NCBI RefSeq assembly: GCF_965363235.1
Contig: NC_134844.1
Location: 53,316,872-53,380,871 of the forward strand
Direction: 5' to 3'
From: Mytilus galloprovincialis
Lineage: Eukaryota > Mollusca > Bivalvia > Mytilida > Mytilidae
Length of the DNA: 64,000 nucleotides
Below the pieces are notes generated by a model that saw nothing but the letters and a program-made list of their open reading frames with translations, was not told the DNA's origin and searched no databases. A program made the position numbers and the translations under genes. Shown in pieces: positions 1 through 12,029 of this stretch. Numbering within the stretch: position 1 is the first letter of the stretch; each line of letters begins with the position of its first letter.

Positions 1-126
1 AAAAAGAATAAATGTATGATGTATATATAAACTAAGAAAGCTATATCATAAAATTAAAAAATATCAATGGGTTTCTCGACATTAACTAATTTCCAAATTT
101 CTGTTAGGTATATTTACAATATTCGA

Positions 127-445
127 CAGTTAAAAATACCAAAGGAACATTCAAACCAAAAAGTCGTAAAATAACCTGACAACACCATGGCTGAAAAAAC
201 AAAGTGACAAACAGACAAACAATAGTACACAAAACAGAACATAGAAAACAAAAGACTGTGCAACATGAACTCCACAATAAAATGGTTGTGATCTCAAGTA
301 ATTTTCAAGGTAAGCAGACCAGTCACCACATGTGGCAAGGGTACCCGTTGTGTTATTTATGTAAGTACAAACCCTGTGAAAACCTAACATATATTCAGTC
401 AATTGAGTATTGCAGAACCCTATTATCGTAGTAATCATCCGCTTG
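127..445 (-). repeat. Solo tail of RT family B
   Basis: This stretch is similar to 44290-44560, which lies just downstream (minus strand) of an RT fragment. Shared blocks include GACAAACAGACAAACAA and the ACATAGAAAAC and AAGCAGA segments. I read it as a 5'-truncated copy that kept only the 3' tail, about 75-80% similar by eye. It lies in the intron or 3' flank of the Cys-loop gene. Short open frames here on both strands are not genes. Confidence 0.5.
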
Positions 446-574
446 AAATTCTCGATTAGTACTCAGTCCAGTTAGGCAAAATTGGATATAGATTGATGAG
501 ACACATGGAAGCACTTCTTTTCTCACAAAGCACAAAAAACCTAAACTACGAAACAAAACCCTAAAAGATTAAAT

Positions 575-680
575 ATAAAAAAGATGTGGTATTATTGCCA
601 ATGAGACAACTCCCCACGAGAGATCAAAATGACACAGAAATTAACAACTATATGTCACCGTATTAAGCTTGTTTAATGTA
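575..680 (-). repeat. Fragment of RT family A tail
   Basis: It starts with the shared terminus AAAAAAGATGTGGTATTATT, followed by GCCAATGAGACAACT and TTAACAACTATATGTCACCG. The same order of blocks occurs at 8075-8165, next to an RT element on the minus strand. Only about 100 bp are kept. Confidence 0.6.
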
Positions 681-835
681 TATTAGCCACTGGTTATACA
701 GTTGCAGCTACAAAATTAACAGAGAATAATAATTTACTGTTTGTACTTATCATTTTGCAATAGCATTTACTTATCATTGTTAGTGGGTTGAATCAAACAT
801 TCAAAAGTAAGCCAGGTTTAAAAGATAAAACATAC

Positions 836-3800
836 CAGTCCTTCTAGTCTTATAAAATTCCACTTCATGACAATTTCTATATTTTCCGTAACGTTCCTCC
901 GTGGAATAATCTGGGAACTATATCTGGACTCGTTAAAAAGGACATTTCTCAGCATGAGCTCATGGTTCATTGTTTCTAAACCTAAAAAAAATATAGATCA
1001 GGGTTAAAAGCGAAAAAACGATAAAAAAAGACAATTATTATCTTATAAAACACAACAGAGGTAATAAGAATGAGCAACACGAACTCCATCATAAATCGGG
1101 ATTAATTGCAGGTACTCGGGGAAGGTAATAGTGCGGTGACTGAAGGCAGATTTTTTTTTAATTTAATCTCCCCACCGAACACACAACTATATAATATATC
1201 ATTGGAAAGAGGAAATCGTGTACTATAATAATATGCCTGTCGTCAGGACTTTATATGGTCACATTTTTTTTAAAATTGAGGTCTAAGGTCATATGTAAAA
1301 ATCTGTGAAAATTTTGGAGGGTTTCAATTTTGACATTTTTTTCTATTTCTAAACTCTACCTAAATACGAATGATACTGTTTTTGCTGTAGTAATGTTTGT
1401 TATTATACATAAACCTTAATCATTTAGATTTTTTATCAAAACAATTCCTAAATCGACGTTTTATAAACAAAACTTCAAAAATCAAGTTTTCATCCTATAA
1501 AATGTTAAGAGCACCTTAACCTTATGAAAAATTTCAATTTCGGGTAAAAATCAAGTGTCATGCAGGACAATACTTTAAAAAAAAAAATTTTTTTAAACTA
1601 TCATATTGGGTGAGGTATTAAACCAAAGCAATAGAACACTACAGTCAAATATGACCTCAAATTGAATTTGCGGATACTTCTGATTTTTTTATAGAATACT
1701 CGTTGCTTTTGGGTTTTTTTTCACAATTATTACTGCTTCCATAGTATTACATGTATCTGTTGTTGTGTATTTCACTCTGGTTAATATCTATTACATTATA
1801 GTTTTTGTACCTATATCCCCCCTTTTTTCCTTGCAACGTACCACAAACTTCAAAAGTATTCCATAAAAAAAAGATGTGATATGATTGCAAATGAGTCAAC
1901 TCTCCAAATAGGACGAAATGAGACATAAATTAACAATTATAGGTCCCATAGGGGCTTCAACAATGCGTAAAATTTATACTGCATAGTCTTCAATTCCAAA
2001 ATGAATAAGGTATAACAAACGAAAAATCTAACGGCCTGATTAATGTACAAAATAAAAAAGAAAGAAACAAATAATAATTATATAGTATATAGAAACAAAC
2101 GAAAAACACTGCATTACCGTCTTGTGACTCGGAACAGACACATACAAAAGGTGGCGGGGTTGAACTTTTTTAAGGGCGCGCCAACACTTCCCTAGCCTGG
2201 GGGCTGGGACCGTGTGTACCAGTGCAACGAGCTTTATACCAAATCAACCGATATCTCCATCATCTTCATTTTCACCAACCGTCACAAGACATGTTTTTAT
2301 ATTTCTACACATTTCACTCATGGCCACAAGTCTGCACATGAAAGGTTCTGCTCAAAACAAACACATTATTTTGAGTTTTGCTTTACAAGTACAGACAAGG
2401 TATTGTAGGATGTCCGAAGACATTTGTTCCTAAAACAAATACCAGCTTCAAACCATCACTATCAATTCATCCAAGATTTAACAAAGATCTAAAAGGGTGT
2501 GTAGGAAGGTGTGATGACATCCATATGCTCGTCTGCAAAGATGCTGGGGAGACATTATATGAGACGTACACCCTATCTTGAATTCGCTCAATTTCATGGT
2601 TGGCAACACATTAGATAGCGTCGCACTTTACTTTAAGAAGCATAAAATTCATTGGCATTCAATATTTCAACAAGGTGTTTTAAACCAAACTCATGGTACA
2701 TTTGTAAAGCCAATCCCAAATGAAAAGGAGTAAGAACAAATTTGCCGCACAAACGATTGACTCAACAATTGCTTATCATTTACGCAATTTCTCTGGTGCC
2801 ATTTCCTGAGTGAGAATAGTCTTGGCTGTATGTAGTTTCATCGAGTACCCATAAAATGTATTGCAATAAATACGAAGGCATTGACTGTATTAAAGAAGGA
2901 AGAGACAATTCATCCGAAGTTGGGTATTCTTCTGTAGAGTTTCGATGTTTTTTCTAAGTATACTTGCAGCGGACTGAAATATCTGTCCGTTATTTGTGTC
3001 TATTACAGTTGACATTGAAATTTTGAGGTCAGTTTTCAATTGACTAGCAGCAGATATGGCATTTCAAATAGTTAACAATTATAGGTCACCGTACGGCCTT
3101 CAACAAAGAGCAAAGCCCATACCGCATACTCAGCTTTAAAAGGCCCGAAATAACAATGTAAAACAATGCAAACGAGAAAACTAGCGGCCTTATTTATGTA
3201 CAAAAAATGTACGAAAAACAAATATGTAACACATAAACAAACGACAACCACTGAATTACAGGCTCCTTACTTAAATGTTCATAACATACTAAATGTATGT
3301 TCATATTGAAATTGATAGAAAACCAAAAAATGGAAACTTTGGAAATAAAGGTGGAGGGAAAAAAAACATTTTCCTGTCCCAAATAACCTATGACTTATGA
3401 TACTTTTGCTGAAATTCTTCAGTCAATCTGTATTTTACAAAATTCTACCAACAACACTTTACATACTTTAAACTACGCTCTGAATGCCCGCGATTTCGCG
3501 GGTGTGTTCAAGTAATTTGTAAATTTGCAACCAAAATGACAGAGTGCTTGAAGTTTAAAAGATGGACGGGAAACTATTTCAACTTTAACTTTATCTGACA
3601 CGGATAAAACATTCTTAATACATGTACGCTCATCGGATTCAAACTTCGGTAGTTTTGGATCTTTCTAAAATGTTTTGTTGCAACAAAATATACAAGCGCT
3701 CAAGTTGAACGACTGCATTCTAGAACGCGTACAAATACCCGAAACTGAGGGACAACAGTCCGATAATTGTATGTCGTCATTAAATGTCAGATTAGAAGCT

Positions 3801-5097
3801 TCCTCGCTCTAAAAGGGGGAACAAATATGTTTACTTGTGTAACTTTTGTAGCATTAACGACGATAAACTGCCTACACGGAGTTCTTCAAATTATAACAGC
3901 TATCGCATGAAACATCTTGATGTTCATCTCATTCAATCTTTTATTCAATGCAGATACAAAAATCGACTTCCCTATACCTACTGGTAAATTGACTCAAAAT
4001 TTCAGTCGATTTTTTTTTAATTTGCATTTTATGCACTGCATAAAATTTAACGACTTTTGTCTTTTCTTTGGGCTTAATGGAGCAAGTTGCAACGGACTTG
4101 ACATATCACGGAATATTTACTGAAACTATCCGTCAATTATTTTTATTTTACAATAAGACTTTTCTGACAAAGTATATTTGATGTTTTATAACAACAAAAA
4201 AAAAAAAACCAACGAATATAAACAAATACAAACGAAGTATGTGGCATATATCAGTGCACTTCAATTGAAAATATGTGTAAATAATAGCGAAAAGGTAGTA
4301 ATTTCATATCAGTTGAGAGAAAAATTATTGACTAATACACAAAATGTGACGAAAGGCAAGTGATTTAGTTCCGTGATGAAATTGAAGTTTTTTTCTCCAT
4401 TCTTTTTCCATAGATTTCTTAAGTTTTTTTTTATATTTTGGTCCCGAAACTTTTATCACTTATTAGTTTTATGAAATACTATATGCTTGAAATATTATGG
4501 GATAATTTTCAATACCACTATGAAGAAGAAACTTAAAGTTTGTGACTGAATTTGCAATTAAAATTACCTCAAATTTAAAACGGTCCAAACTTCGCAAATA
4601 TTATAGATTAGAAGGAAATAAAATACTGAATAGCATATTTTGACATATTAAAATAGCTTCAGGAAAAACTATTTCAATTAAATGTAAGCAAACATACACA
4701 TTTTTTCATTTTGAAAAAGGGGGGTTGAATCTCTCGAATATACTACTAGTCATTAAAACGACTTTTTAGAAAAATTTGACCGTACGAAATTCTGACGACA
4801 GGGCAAAAACTAAAGAAGACATATTTGTCTTTAAGTTAAGACCATTTTTAGTCGTGTGTTATTTGGGGAGATTAAACTCGCGATCTAGACGACTTTTTAC
4901 ACTTCTGTCACCGCACTATAAGCACATACAAGTCTTCACAAACTAGTACTGTGCATACTCAAATAATCGTAATATCAGAATGCATGCACGTCCGTTTTAT
5001 ATTGAATTAACGTAAGAAAAAATTAATACTTACTAGATGTGGTTTCACAGAAAATTGATAAACAGGACAACATATACGTCTTCCATATAGACGCCAT
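836..5097 (-). CDS. Cys-loop ligand-gated ion channel (nicotinic receptor-like), 5' exons only
   Basis: This is the start of a pentameric Cys-loop receptor subunit, a plasma-membrane protein with an extracellular ligand-binding domain. Exon 1 is 5034-5097 (64 nt) and encodes a signal peptide beginning MASIWKTYMLSCLSIF; it ends in phase 1 at a GTAAGT donor. Exon 2 is 836-981 (146 nt), follows a T-rich tract ending in AG, restores the frame (A+GT = Ser) and ends at a GTATGT donor. It encodes the N-terminal helix and first strand, with NVLFNESRY and IIPRRNVTENIEI, including two N-glycosylation sequons. Exon lengths and phases match the paralogue at 56709-61753 exactly, which is the main support. 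The start is the only ATG that opens a hydrophobic leader in phase. The 45-nt and 110-nt exons expected next are not found between 1 and 835, so the rest should lie off the left edge. The ligand cannot be told from this part. The two exons look intact. Confidence 0.72.
1866..2215 (-). repeat. RT family A tail copy
   Basis: This carries the terminus AAAAAAAAGATGTGATATG and then, in order, the blocks seen at 8075-8420: AATGAGTCAACTCTCC, TTAACAATTATAGGTC, CGGCCTGATTAATGTAC, and GGCGGGGTTGAAC near the far end. It is a diverged copy nested in the 1129-4918 element. Confidence 0.6.
3070..3290 (-). repeat. RT family A tail copy, truncated at both ends
   Basis: It matches the middle of the 8075-8760 tail: TTAACAATTATAGGTCACCG, GCAAAGCCCATACCGCATA, CAATGCAAACGAGAAAACTA and ACAAACGACAACCACTGAAT. 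It lacks the AAAAGATGTGG terminus. It lies inside the 1129-4918 element. Confidence 0.6.
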
Positions 5098-5784
5098 AAT
5101 CCTAGTTGAAGCTAAACATCATCATACAGAATTAGTTTTATATTATTGCGTTTTGATGTATCGAAAAATAGTCAAGTCACGTGACTTACAATTCATATGT
5201 TTCAATGTTTTATAACTTCGTAAGATCGATTAGATACATTAAGCACTAATTTCTATAAGTGAATATTGTTTGGCATCTTTATTTGTACATTTTATATATA
5301 TACACTGGAAGTTTAGACTATGAAATTAACTGCATTTATCCAGTTTGTTCATGTTTTACGATAATTTGATATCATTCAGTTAAATAAATACGTGATTCAC
5401 AACTTTCCATATAAATATTTCCGATTTACACAGACTTTCAGCTTTGTATAGAATGGTTGATTGTCTTCAAATGCATATTAAAACTAGTCTTTTCTTTGCA
5501 TTCATATAGCTTTAAAATTATCTTACTTTATTTAACTTTTATTTTTATTTTGTAAATATCTATTTGTATGATGACCTTAAAGAACAAATGTGAAACCTTA
5601 TTTGTAAAATGATTTAAATGATGCTATTTCTCGGACATAACTACATCTTAAAAAAAATATAATGAGACATACCGATTTGTTCACCATTTATACATTAGAA
5701 AAATAGTCCAAAATTATTAATGGTAAAAGACAAAGAGCGGTCTATCACTAACTATACAGAAAACACAAGACCGAGAAACACACG
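5098..5784. other. 5' flank of the Cys-loop gene, nothing recognised
   Basis: This AT-rich stretch upstream of exon 1 (5034-5097, minus) should hold its promoter. I see no clear TATA box close to the ATG, no repeat that I recognise and no convincing open frame. Confidence 0.3.
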
Positions 5785-5790
5785 TACAAT

Positions 5791-6697
5791 TATGGAACGC
5801 CAAAACTGTCTTGTTATGACCATTTTCATTATATGATGTGTATTTACCTTTATATGATGTGCACTTGTCATTATATGATGTGCATTTACCTTTACATGAT
5901 GTAAACTTGTCATTATATGATGTGCAAACACCTTTATATGACGTGCAAATATGCTTATATTATGTGCAAGTATCTATATATGATGTCCAAACATCTCTAT
6001 ATGATGTTCAAATATAGTTATATGATGTGCATAAATACTTACATGATGGGCAAATGTTCTTATATGATGTGCAAACATACTTATATGATGTGCAAACATT
6101 CCTATATGATGTGCAAATATCCTTATATTATGTGCACATATACTTATATTATGTGCAAATGTATTTATATGATGTGCAAATATACTTATATGATGTGCAA
6201 ACATCCTTATATGATGTGCAAACATCCTTATATAATGTGCATTTTCCCTTATATTATGTCCAAACATCTTTATATGATGTGGTTGTGTCATTATATTATG
6301 TGCTTGTAATCTTATATCATGTGGTTCGGTTAACTTCATTATATGATGTCGAAACGTCATTATATGATGTGCTTTCATCGTCGTCATGGTCAATGAATAT
6401 GATTACGATTAGAATGATTGCTGTCTACGTCATAACTGATTCCGATCTGCTTCTGCAGAATTTTCTGCAGAATTAATATAAACCCGGATCAAATCTGTAG
6501 CTATCGTTTGGAAAATGGTTGAGATGTAAAAAGAAAAAAACCTTGACATGTTTGTTCCTCGATTATTTCAGATGAAAAAAAAATTACACCAGACATTATT
6601 GGAAAATTGTCAAATTGTGAATTGCAAAGTTTAGTTTTAATCAATGGGTCTACAATAATGAACATACGAGGTCTTCAATAATGGGCATACAGTTAAA
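5791..6697 (+). repeat. Left inverted arm of the 8.8-kb element
   Basis: The outer 35 bp are unique sequence, then about 27 copies of a 21-bp minisatellite, then about 300 bp of unique sequence (including CATAACTGATTCCGATCTGC and ACCTTGACATGTTTGTT) that recurs inverted at 13177-13450. Confidence 0.75.
5826..6395 (+). repeat. 21-bp minisatellite, about 27 units, in left arm
   Basis: The unit is close to CTTATATGATGTGCAAATAT plus one base, with variants such as GTATTTACC and GCAAACATCC. Because 21 is a multiple of 3, several frames on both strands stay open for 130-150 codons with a 7-residue period. These are by-products of the repeat, not genes. Confidence 0.85.
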
Positions 6698-7640
6698 ATT
6701 ATCAAATTAAAGAAATGGTTTTTTACGCCATGCTCTATGCTCATTGTACGTTAGCGTTAGCGGCTTTTTGTTAAAGAAGTAAATAGATAAATTTCCAGTA
6801 TGTTTATTGATTTGTAAAGTTTGCTTTGCTGATCATTTTAGTTGTAGAAGTTTGTCTTTATATATCACTTTTCTGAAGAAAGACACAAACATGGACAATT
6901 GATAGGGTAATGACTAATATAATGGACCGGTCATTTGCAACCCCCATAAAGAGGGGATAGGAAGAATTAATGGAGCCTTTAATTTTGATTTTTATTAAAA
7001 TGAAATGGTGATATTCAATTGTTTTTATTTTTAGATTTGACGCAGCATAATGATTATGCGATGTGTTCGTTGTCCGTGAATGCTTTGTTGCCAGACAAAA
7101 ACTTTTTAGAAATAAGGGGCCACAACGGCACTTAAAACAAGCAATTCTTAGGGTTCTTTGATTTGTTGAATCTAGCAATATATTAAGATTTCGGATAATG
7201 GACAATATAATAGGTAATTGCCCAATTTCAACTTTTGAAAATCTTAGACCACATTTATTATGTGTCACAAACCTATGGTGTGTCAGATATTGAATAATAA
7301 ATTAATACAAATTAAGACCTGTATAAAGCTGGAAGGGTTATGTCCATACTTGCCCTAACTGTTTAGGGTTCGACCCTCATCGTACTCTCCCCCCCTCCCC
7401 GTAAAAATTAATAGTTTTGACTAGAAATACGTCAATTTTACGCCTAGCTCCGCTAGCCTCATCTGTTAAAATCTAAATCCTTATTTTTTTTAACAAATAA
7501 TTAATTTTCTTCTAGTAGAATATGTTTCATCTGAAACTAGTAATATTGAATGAAGGTGTGATAAATATCAATGAGGCCATAACCGGTATAGCCAAATTAA
7601 ATTCAAGTCGCAAACAACTTCTACACTTGTTCTCTGGTGG
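6698..7640. other. Interior segment of the 8.8-kb element, no gene recognised
   Basis: A 136-codon minus-strand open frame at 6858-7268 has no motif I recognise. At 7345-7395 there is a tRNA-like scrap: AGGGTTCGACCCT is a perfect B-box with a self-pairing T arm, but there is no A box at the right distance. I treat it as a possible relic of a tRNA-derived SINE. Confidence 0.3.
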
Positions 7641-7735
7641 GTTTTATTAGCAACAATGAGCAAGCCCATACCGCATAGTCAGTATAAAAGGCCCCATGAT
7701 GACAATGTAAAACAATTCAAACGAGAAAACTATTT
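7640..7735 (-). repeat. RT family A tail fragment
   Basis: It has the tail's central blocks: AATGAGCAAGCCCATACCGC, ATAGTCAGTATAAAAGGCCC and AATTCAAACGAGAAAACTA. It lies about 340 bp before the full tail at 8075. Confidence 0.55.
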
Positions 7736-8074
7736 TGCTAAGAAAAGGTTTCTTTATAAATAAGTATCAAGATAATAGGCAATAAAGCAACAAAAGTCAT
7801 AAGAGCCAAAATTGCCCAAAATGGGACCTTAAAATTTACATTAGAATATATTCACATACATTGCACTATTATTTTTTTTTAATCTATTGTAGTTTTAAAG
7901 ATAAACGCAAAATATTAAAGCCATCGCCGTTAATCTTTACTTAGAAAAACTGAAAACACAACTGTCTATCTGTCAGAGACCACCAGGCCTCAGTAAACAA
8001 AAGATAAATACAGTGTTTTTATGTTCATTCAGACAAAAATCTAATTAAATTACAGATATTGTGTGTCCAAGCTA

Positions 8075-10440
8075 TATAAAAAAGAAGATGTTGTATGATT
8101 GCCAATGAGACAACTATCCACAAAATACCAAAATGACACAGACATTAACAACTATAGGTCACCGTATGGCCTTCTACAATGAGCAAAGCCCAGACTGCAT
8201 AGTCAGCTATAAACGAACCCGATAAGATAATGTAAAACAATTCAAACGAGAAAACTAACGGCCTTATTTATGTAAAAAAAAAAAAAAAAAAATGAACGAA
8301 AAACAAATATATAACACATAGACAAACGACAACCACTGAATTACAGGCTCCTGACTTGGGACAGGCACATACATAAATAATGTGGCGGGGTTAAACATGT
8401 TAGCGGGATCCCAACCCTCCCCTAACCTGGGACCGTGGTATAACAGTACAATATAAGAACGAACTATAAAAATCAGTTGAAAAAGGCTTAACTCATCAGA
8501 TGGACAAAAATACAAGTGGACGTGGCCCGGTACTTTTACATCCCGACACAAAAAGACACAATGAACAGATCTGAGAGTACTCGCAGTTATCTGACAGCTA
8601 GTTCAAAGCCACTAACGACTAATAAAAAAATCATGCAACTGAGACTAAACTATCAATCCGTAAACATCCAACATCCAATAGATTCAGTGTAAAGACGTCA
8701 TAAACAGCCAGAGAAAAACATGACCTTGTGCAATGCCAAGTTACAGGTATCGACAGATTGTAGATCCATGAATATGTACATACATATAACATACTAGTAA
8801 TATTTAGTTAGCTTTTAATTTACTGATAACAAAATCAATATTTATACCAATAAAAACAATATTCAATGATCTTATTACAGTGTTGAATACTATTAGGTAA
8901 CCTTTTAGTATAAGTTTGTTTAAAGGAGCGACAAGTTTACATGGATCCTTTCTAAATTTCCGGGCACGGTTAACAACATTTCCGTAAAAATGAGGATGTG
9001 CTATCCCGTTTGAAATAAGTTTTCTACAGGTACAACCAAACTTCAAAACCAAATCTTTATATCTATGGAAAAATTTAGTAAAGGTTTTAAGTAATTTATG
9101 GTAACGATATCCCTGGTTTAATAATTTACCAGTAATACATAGGTTGCGTTCGTTAAAATCAAAAACGTCACAACAGACACGGGTATAGCGAACAAGTTGT
9201 GAAATATAAACACCGTAAGATGGTGCCAAAGGAACATCACCATCTAAAAATGGGAAATTAACAATAGGGAACGAAAAATCGTCTCTTTTGTCGTAAATTT
9301 TAGTGTGGAGTTTCCCGTTTAAAACCGAAATATCTAAATCCAGGAAAGGACAGTTATTACCGAATAAATTTGATTTATTTAAAGTAAGTTCCTTAGGGTA
9401 AATTTTCGCAGTATATTGAGAAAATCCTTGATTATTTAACGAAAAAATATCATCAAGATAACGGTAAGTGTTGTTGAATTTATCAATTAAATGCAATTGC
9501 GACGGGTCTTTACTGAGTTTAGTCATGAACTGTGAACAGTACAAAAACAAGTCTGTTATTAAAGGGGCACAATTAGTGCCCATGGGGATACCTACAACCT
9601 GTCGATAAACTTTGTTGCCGAAACGTACATAAATATTATCAAGGAGAACATTAACAGCTTTAATCATCTCATCACACCTCCAGTAAGTATATCTAGCATA
9701 TTTACCTTTCTCATTAGAGAGAAGAAGGCTTTAAATGAGTTGCAGCAAATATATCTACATTCAGCTTTACCAAACGACCATTTAATTAAATCAAATTGAA
9801 ATAGGAAAACTTTTGTTTAATAAGATAGTGTGCAAGTGTAGTGTAAAGAGTAAAAAAAATCAAAACTATTAACAGAATCAAAAGGACAATCAAAAGCACG
9901 TAATTTATCTAAAACATTCAAAGAATTTTTTACACTCCAAAAATGGTTTATACCACTATGTTCATATATTTTGTTACAATAGTTTATGATAAGCTCTTTA
10001 ATAGTAGTTAATGAACTAGTTAAGAGCACTGAAAGATTATTTGTAGAACACTTACTAGAGGTCGAGATGAAACGATATTTAAATGTTTTTTTTTTTTTTT
10101 TTTTTTGTAGTTTAGGTAGCCAATACATAGGAGGGACCTTCAAATGTTCAGAAGAAGCCTTAAGCTTTGATGTGGTTGTGATATGCTTGTTTACTATATG
10201 ACTCTCTGTGGAGCGGATGGCTTACGCGGATTTGAAAAGGCTCCATTCTGTTTTCTGTTTTAAGACCATTGGGATTCTCGATTTTGTCGGATTTATATAC
10301 ACCTTCAAAAATGTGAAAACTGAATTTCATTGGCTGATGTAATATTTACTAGAACAACCAGTATCAAAGGACTGAAGTACTGAACATCGGATGACCGCAA
10401 GTTCTCGTGGATGATTATGCGCACTTGTCTAAAAGAAAAT
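8075..10440 (-). mobile_element. RT retroelement, family A (Penelope-like or related non-LTR type)
   Basis: On the minus strand a broken RT (about 10205 down to 8804) is followed by an approximately 700-bp tail that ends in CAACATCTTCTTTTTTATAT at 8075. The tail contains the blocks that recur alone at many sites in this window. No LTRs, endonuclease or poly(A) tail are seen. The upstream boundary near 10440 is a guess, based on where similarity to coding sequence stops. The element sits inside the 8.8-kb inverted-arm unit. Confidence 0.6.
8804..10205 (-). pseudogene. Reverse transcriptase of RT family A, broken
   Basis: The enzyme copied element RNA into DNA. The N-terminal part (10143 to about 9817) shows VPPMYWLPKLQK, the finger motif before RT block 1, and FRFIS-like KYRFISTSSKCS. 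The C-terminal part (9667-8804, 287 codons) has block B, GIPMGTNCAPL, at residues 27-37, the catalytic palm YRYLDDIF at residues 68-75, and a conserved downstream segment, YDKRDDFSFPIVNFPF. The two parts lie in different frames, with the stretch between them degraded, so at least two frame lesions are present; a poly(K) run reflects an expanded A tract near 10090. The YLDD box and block order resemble Penelope-like and related non-LTR RTs. I see no GIY-YIG endonuclease, so class assignment is tentative. Confidence 0.7.
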
Positions 10441-11730
10441 CACATCTCAATACCTGAAAGTGAGGTGAACTTACAGAGATATATTTTTTTCTGAGACAAG
10501 TTCGTGCTTGGATGATGAATAAATGACAGGGACTGCAACCTCACCGTTATCACAATTATATTGTAGTGATACAAATCAGTATACTCTGGTTTGTTGTTAT
10601 ATAATGAATTAATATTTGTATATAAGATTAAAACCACTAATTCATAGCCCCATTGTTTTCTATGTTAAATTCTGCAATTTTCTTAATTTATGGCTACTCT
10701 GTCTTAAGTTCAAATAAAGTGGCAGTTATTTCATGTCAAAACTGTACCTTATCCTGACTTGTGCTGCAAAAATCAACATACCTTTAACTGCATATTAGAG
10801 CGTACTGATTCCCTGAAGTTTGATAGTACAAAAACAGGAATGTCTGATCTGAACAACCGGTCAAATGTGCCCTTCTATCAAAATTTCATATACTTTTTTA
10901 TTGTTCAAGTAAATCTTTCAACAAGGTTTGTACAGTGATCCCAAGTCCCCAAGATTTTATTTGATACCACAATTAACCAAATATACCCGCTATTGACAAA
11001 GATACAGCTATGCGTAGCAACTACTTTGTTTAAAATATGTACTACTTTCTTGTATGTTCTTTCCGTCCGGGCCTGAATTAGTGGTTCTATACCATAACAG
11101 TTACATGTATTATATAATTTTGATCCAGATGCAATAGCATTCTATTCTTCTATTCTAATAATAGTGCAGTGCAAGTGCATGGTGAAAACTCTTCTGTAAT
11201 AATTCGGATTTTCTAATAGTTTGGATTTATGTAGGCATTCATTTTTCCCGCATAGATGTTCTTGAGATATTCTTCCGCATCCGTTAACACAATTGTTCTG
11301 TACGTGTGCATACATATTACTTACAAATGTCAAATCTCTGTTGCGACAATTTATCGGAATGCCCTCACGGTCATCGTGATGTAAACATGAAGTGTGGGCA
11401 GGAGGACGTGTTCCTTAATCCAGGACACACATATTTTTCGACTTTAATGTAAAAACTTTTGTTAAAAAATAATATGGTTATTTTTTTTAATTTCATTATT
11501 GTTTTATTTTTTCTCTCATTATCAATGGAAACAACTATTTTGATTCCCTCCTGAAAAAAAGATAAAATATCTTTCAAGAAACTTGAAGACTTTGATCTTT
11601 CAATCAAACATTTACAAAAAAAAACACGCCCCCCCCCCATTTTCACCCGCAATCACCAAAAAAAACATGGGCATTGTGTTAGCCCTGTTTACGGAGTTGT
11701 ATATCTGAATGGCTTTCCTTTTATATAACG
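10440..11730. other. Interior stretch of the 8.8-kb element, nothing recognised
   Basis: This AT-rich sequence has only short chance frames. It holds homopolymer runs (for example C9 near 11630). I recognise no repeat family, exon or RNA gene. Confidence 0.3.
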
Positions 11731-11734
11731 GGTA

Positions 11735-12010
11735 TAACTGTCTAGTGGCGGTGCTTTCATGGTAGCATGTTAGCCTCTAGTGTTGGTGGTCGTAGGTTCG
11801 AATTCCGGCCGATTCAAAACCAAAGAATTTAAAATTGGCATTTGCTGCTTCTCTGCTAAATTAAGGAGTAAAATCAAAGACTTGTTCGGCTCGAAATCAG
11901 AATAATCTGTTCGGGTAACACCGTAAGGTGAAATGGATTTCTGCGAAGTAGCATGTTAAAAATCCGACTCATGGTGTCGATTACAAAACAGGGTTAATAT
12001 TCATTTCACA
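11735..12010 (+). repeat. tRNA-derived SINE-like sequence
   Basis: The segment GGTAGCATGTTAGCCTC is followed, about 35 bp on, by GGTTCGAATTCC, which fits the Pol III B box. The A-box side is only a partial match. About 150 bp downstream come AACACCGTAAGGTGAAAT and AAAATCCGACTCATGGTGTC, which look like a SINE body. It is not a functional tRNA: no cloverleaf closes. Confidence 0.45.
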
Positions 12011-12029
12011 TTAATATGTTCCCGTACGA

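Larger units (their letters stand above)
1129..4918. mobile_element. 3.8-kb terminal-inverted-repeat element in intron 1, TAA target duplication
   Basis: The ends are inverted copies. The left end (from 1129) reads TAGTGCGGTGACTGAAG, and the reverse complement of the right end (from 4918) reads TAGTGCGGTGACAGAAG. Weaker inverted similarity continues inward for about 150 bp, with shared TTTAATCTCCCC, ACACAC and TGTCGTCAG blocks. The element is flanked by TAA at 1126-1128 and 4919-4921. A 3-bp TWA duplication is the habit of PIF/Harbinger transposons, so a Harbinger-type element is possible, but no transposase frame is visible. The interior carries copies of the RT-tail repeat (1866-2215, 3070-3290). 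It occupies nearly all of the intron between 982 and 5033. Confidence 0.55.

Noticed and set aside
5826-6395. CRISPR-like regular repeat
   Set aside because: Units are directly tandem with no spacers, the repeat is short, and the DNA is animal.
5917-6476. Open frames of 130-149 codons with a 7-residue period (both strands)
   Set aside because: They arise from a 21-bp tandem repeat without stops; the same happens at 13926-14604 in other frames. There is no plausible protein and no splice context.
6858-7268. 136-codon minus-strand frame
   Set aside because: No motif, no signal peptide or splice partner, biased composition; treated as chance in repeat DNA.
7345-7395. tRNA gene around AGGGTTCGACCCT
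   Set aside because: Only the T arm is good; no A box or acceptor stem.
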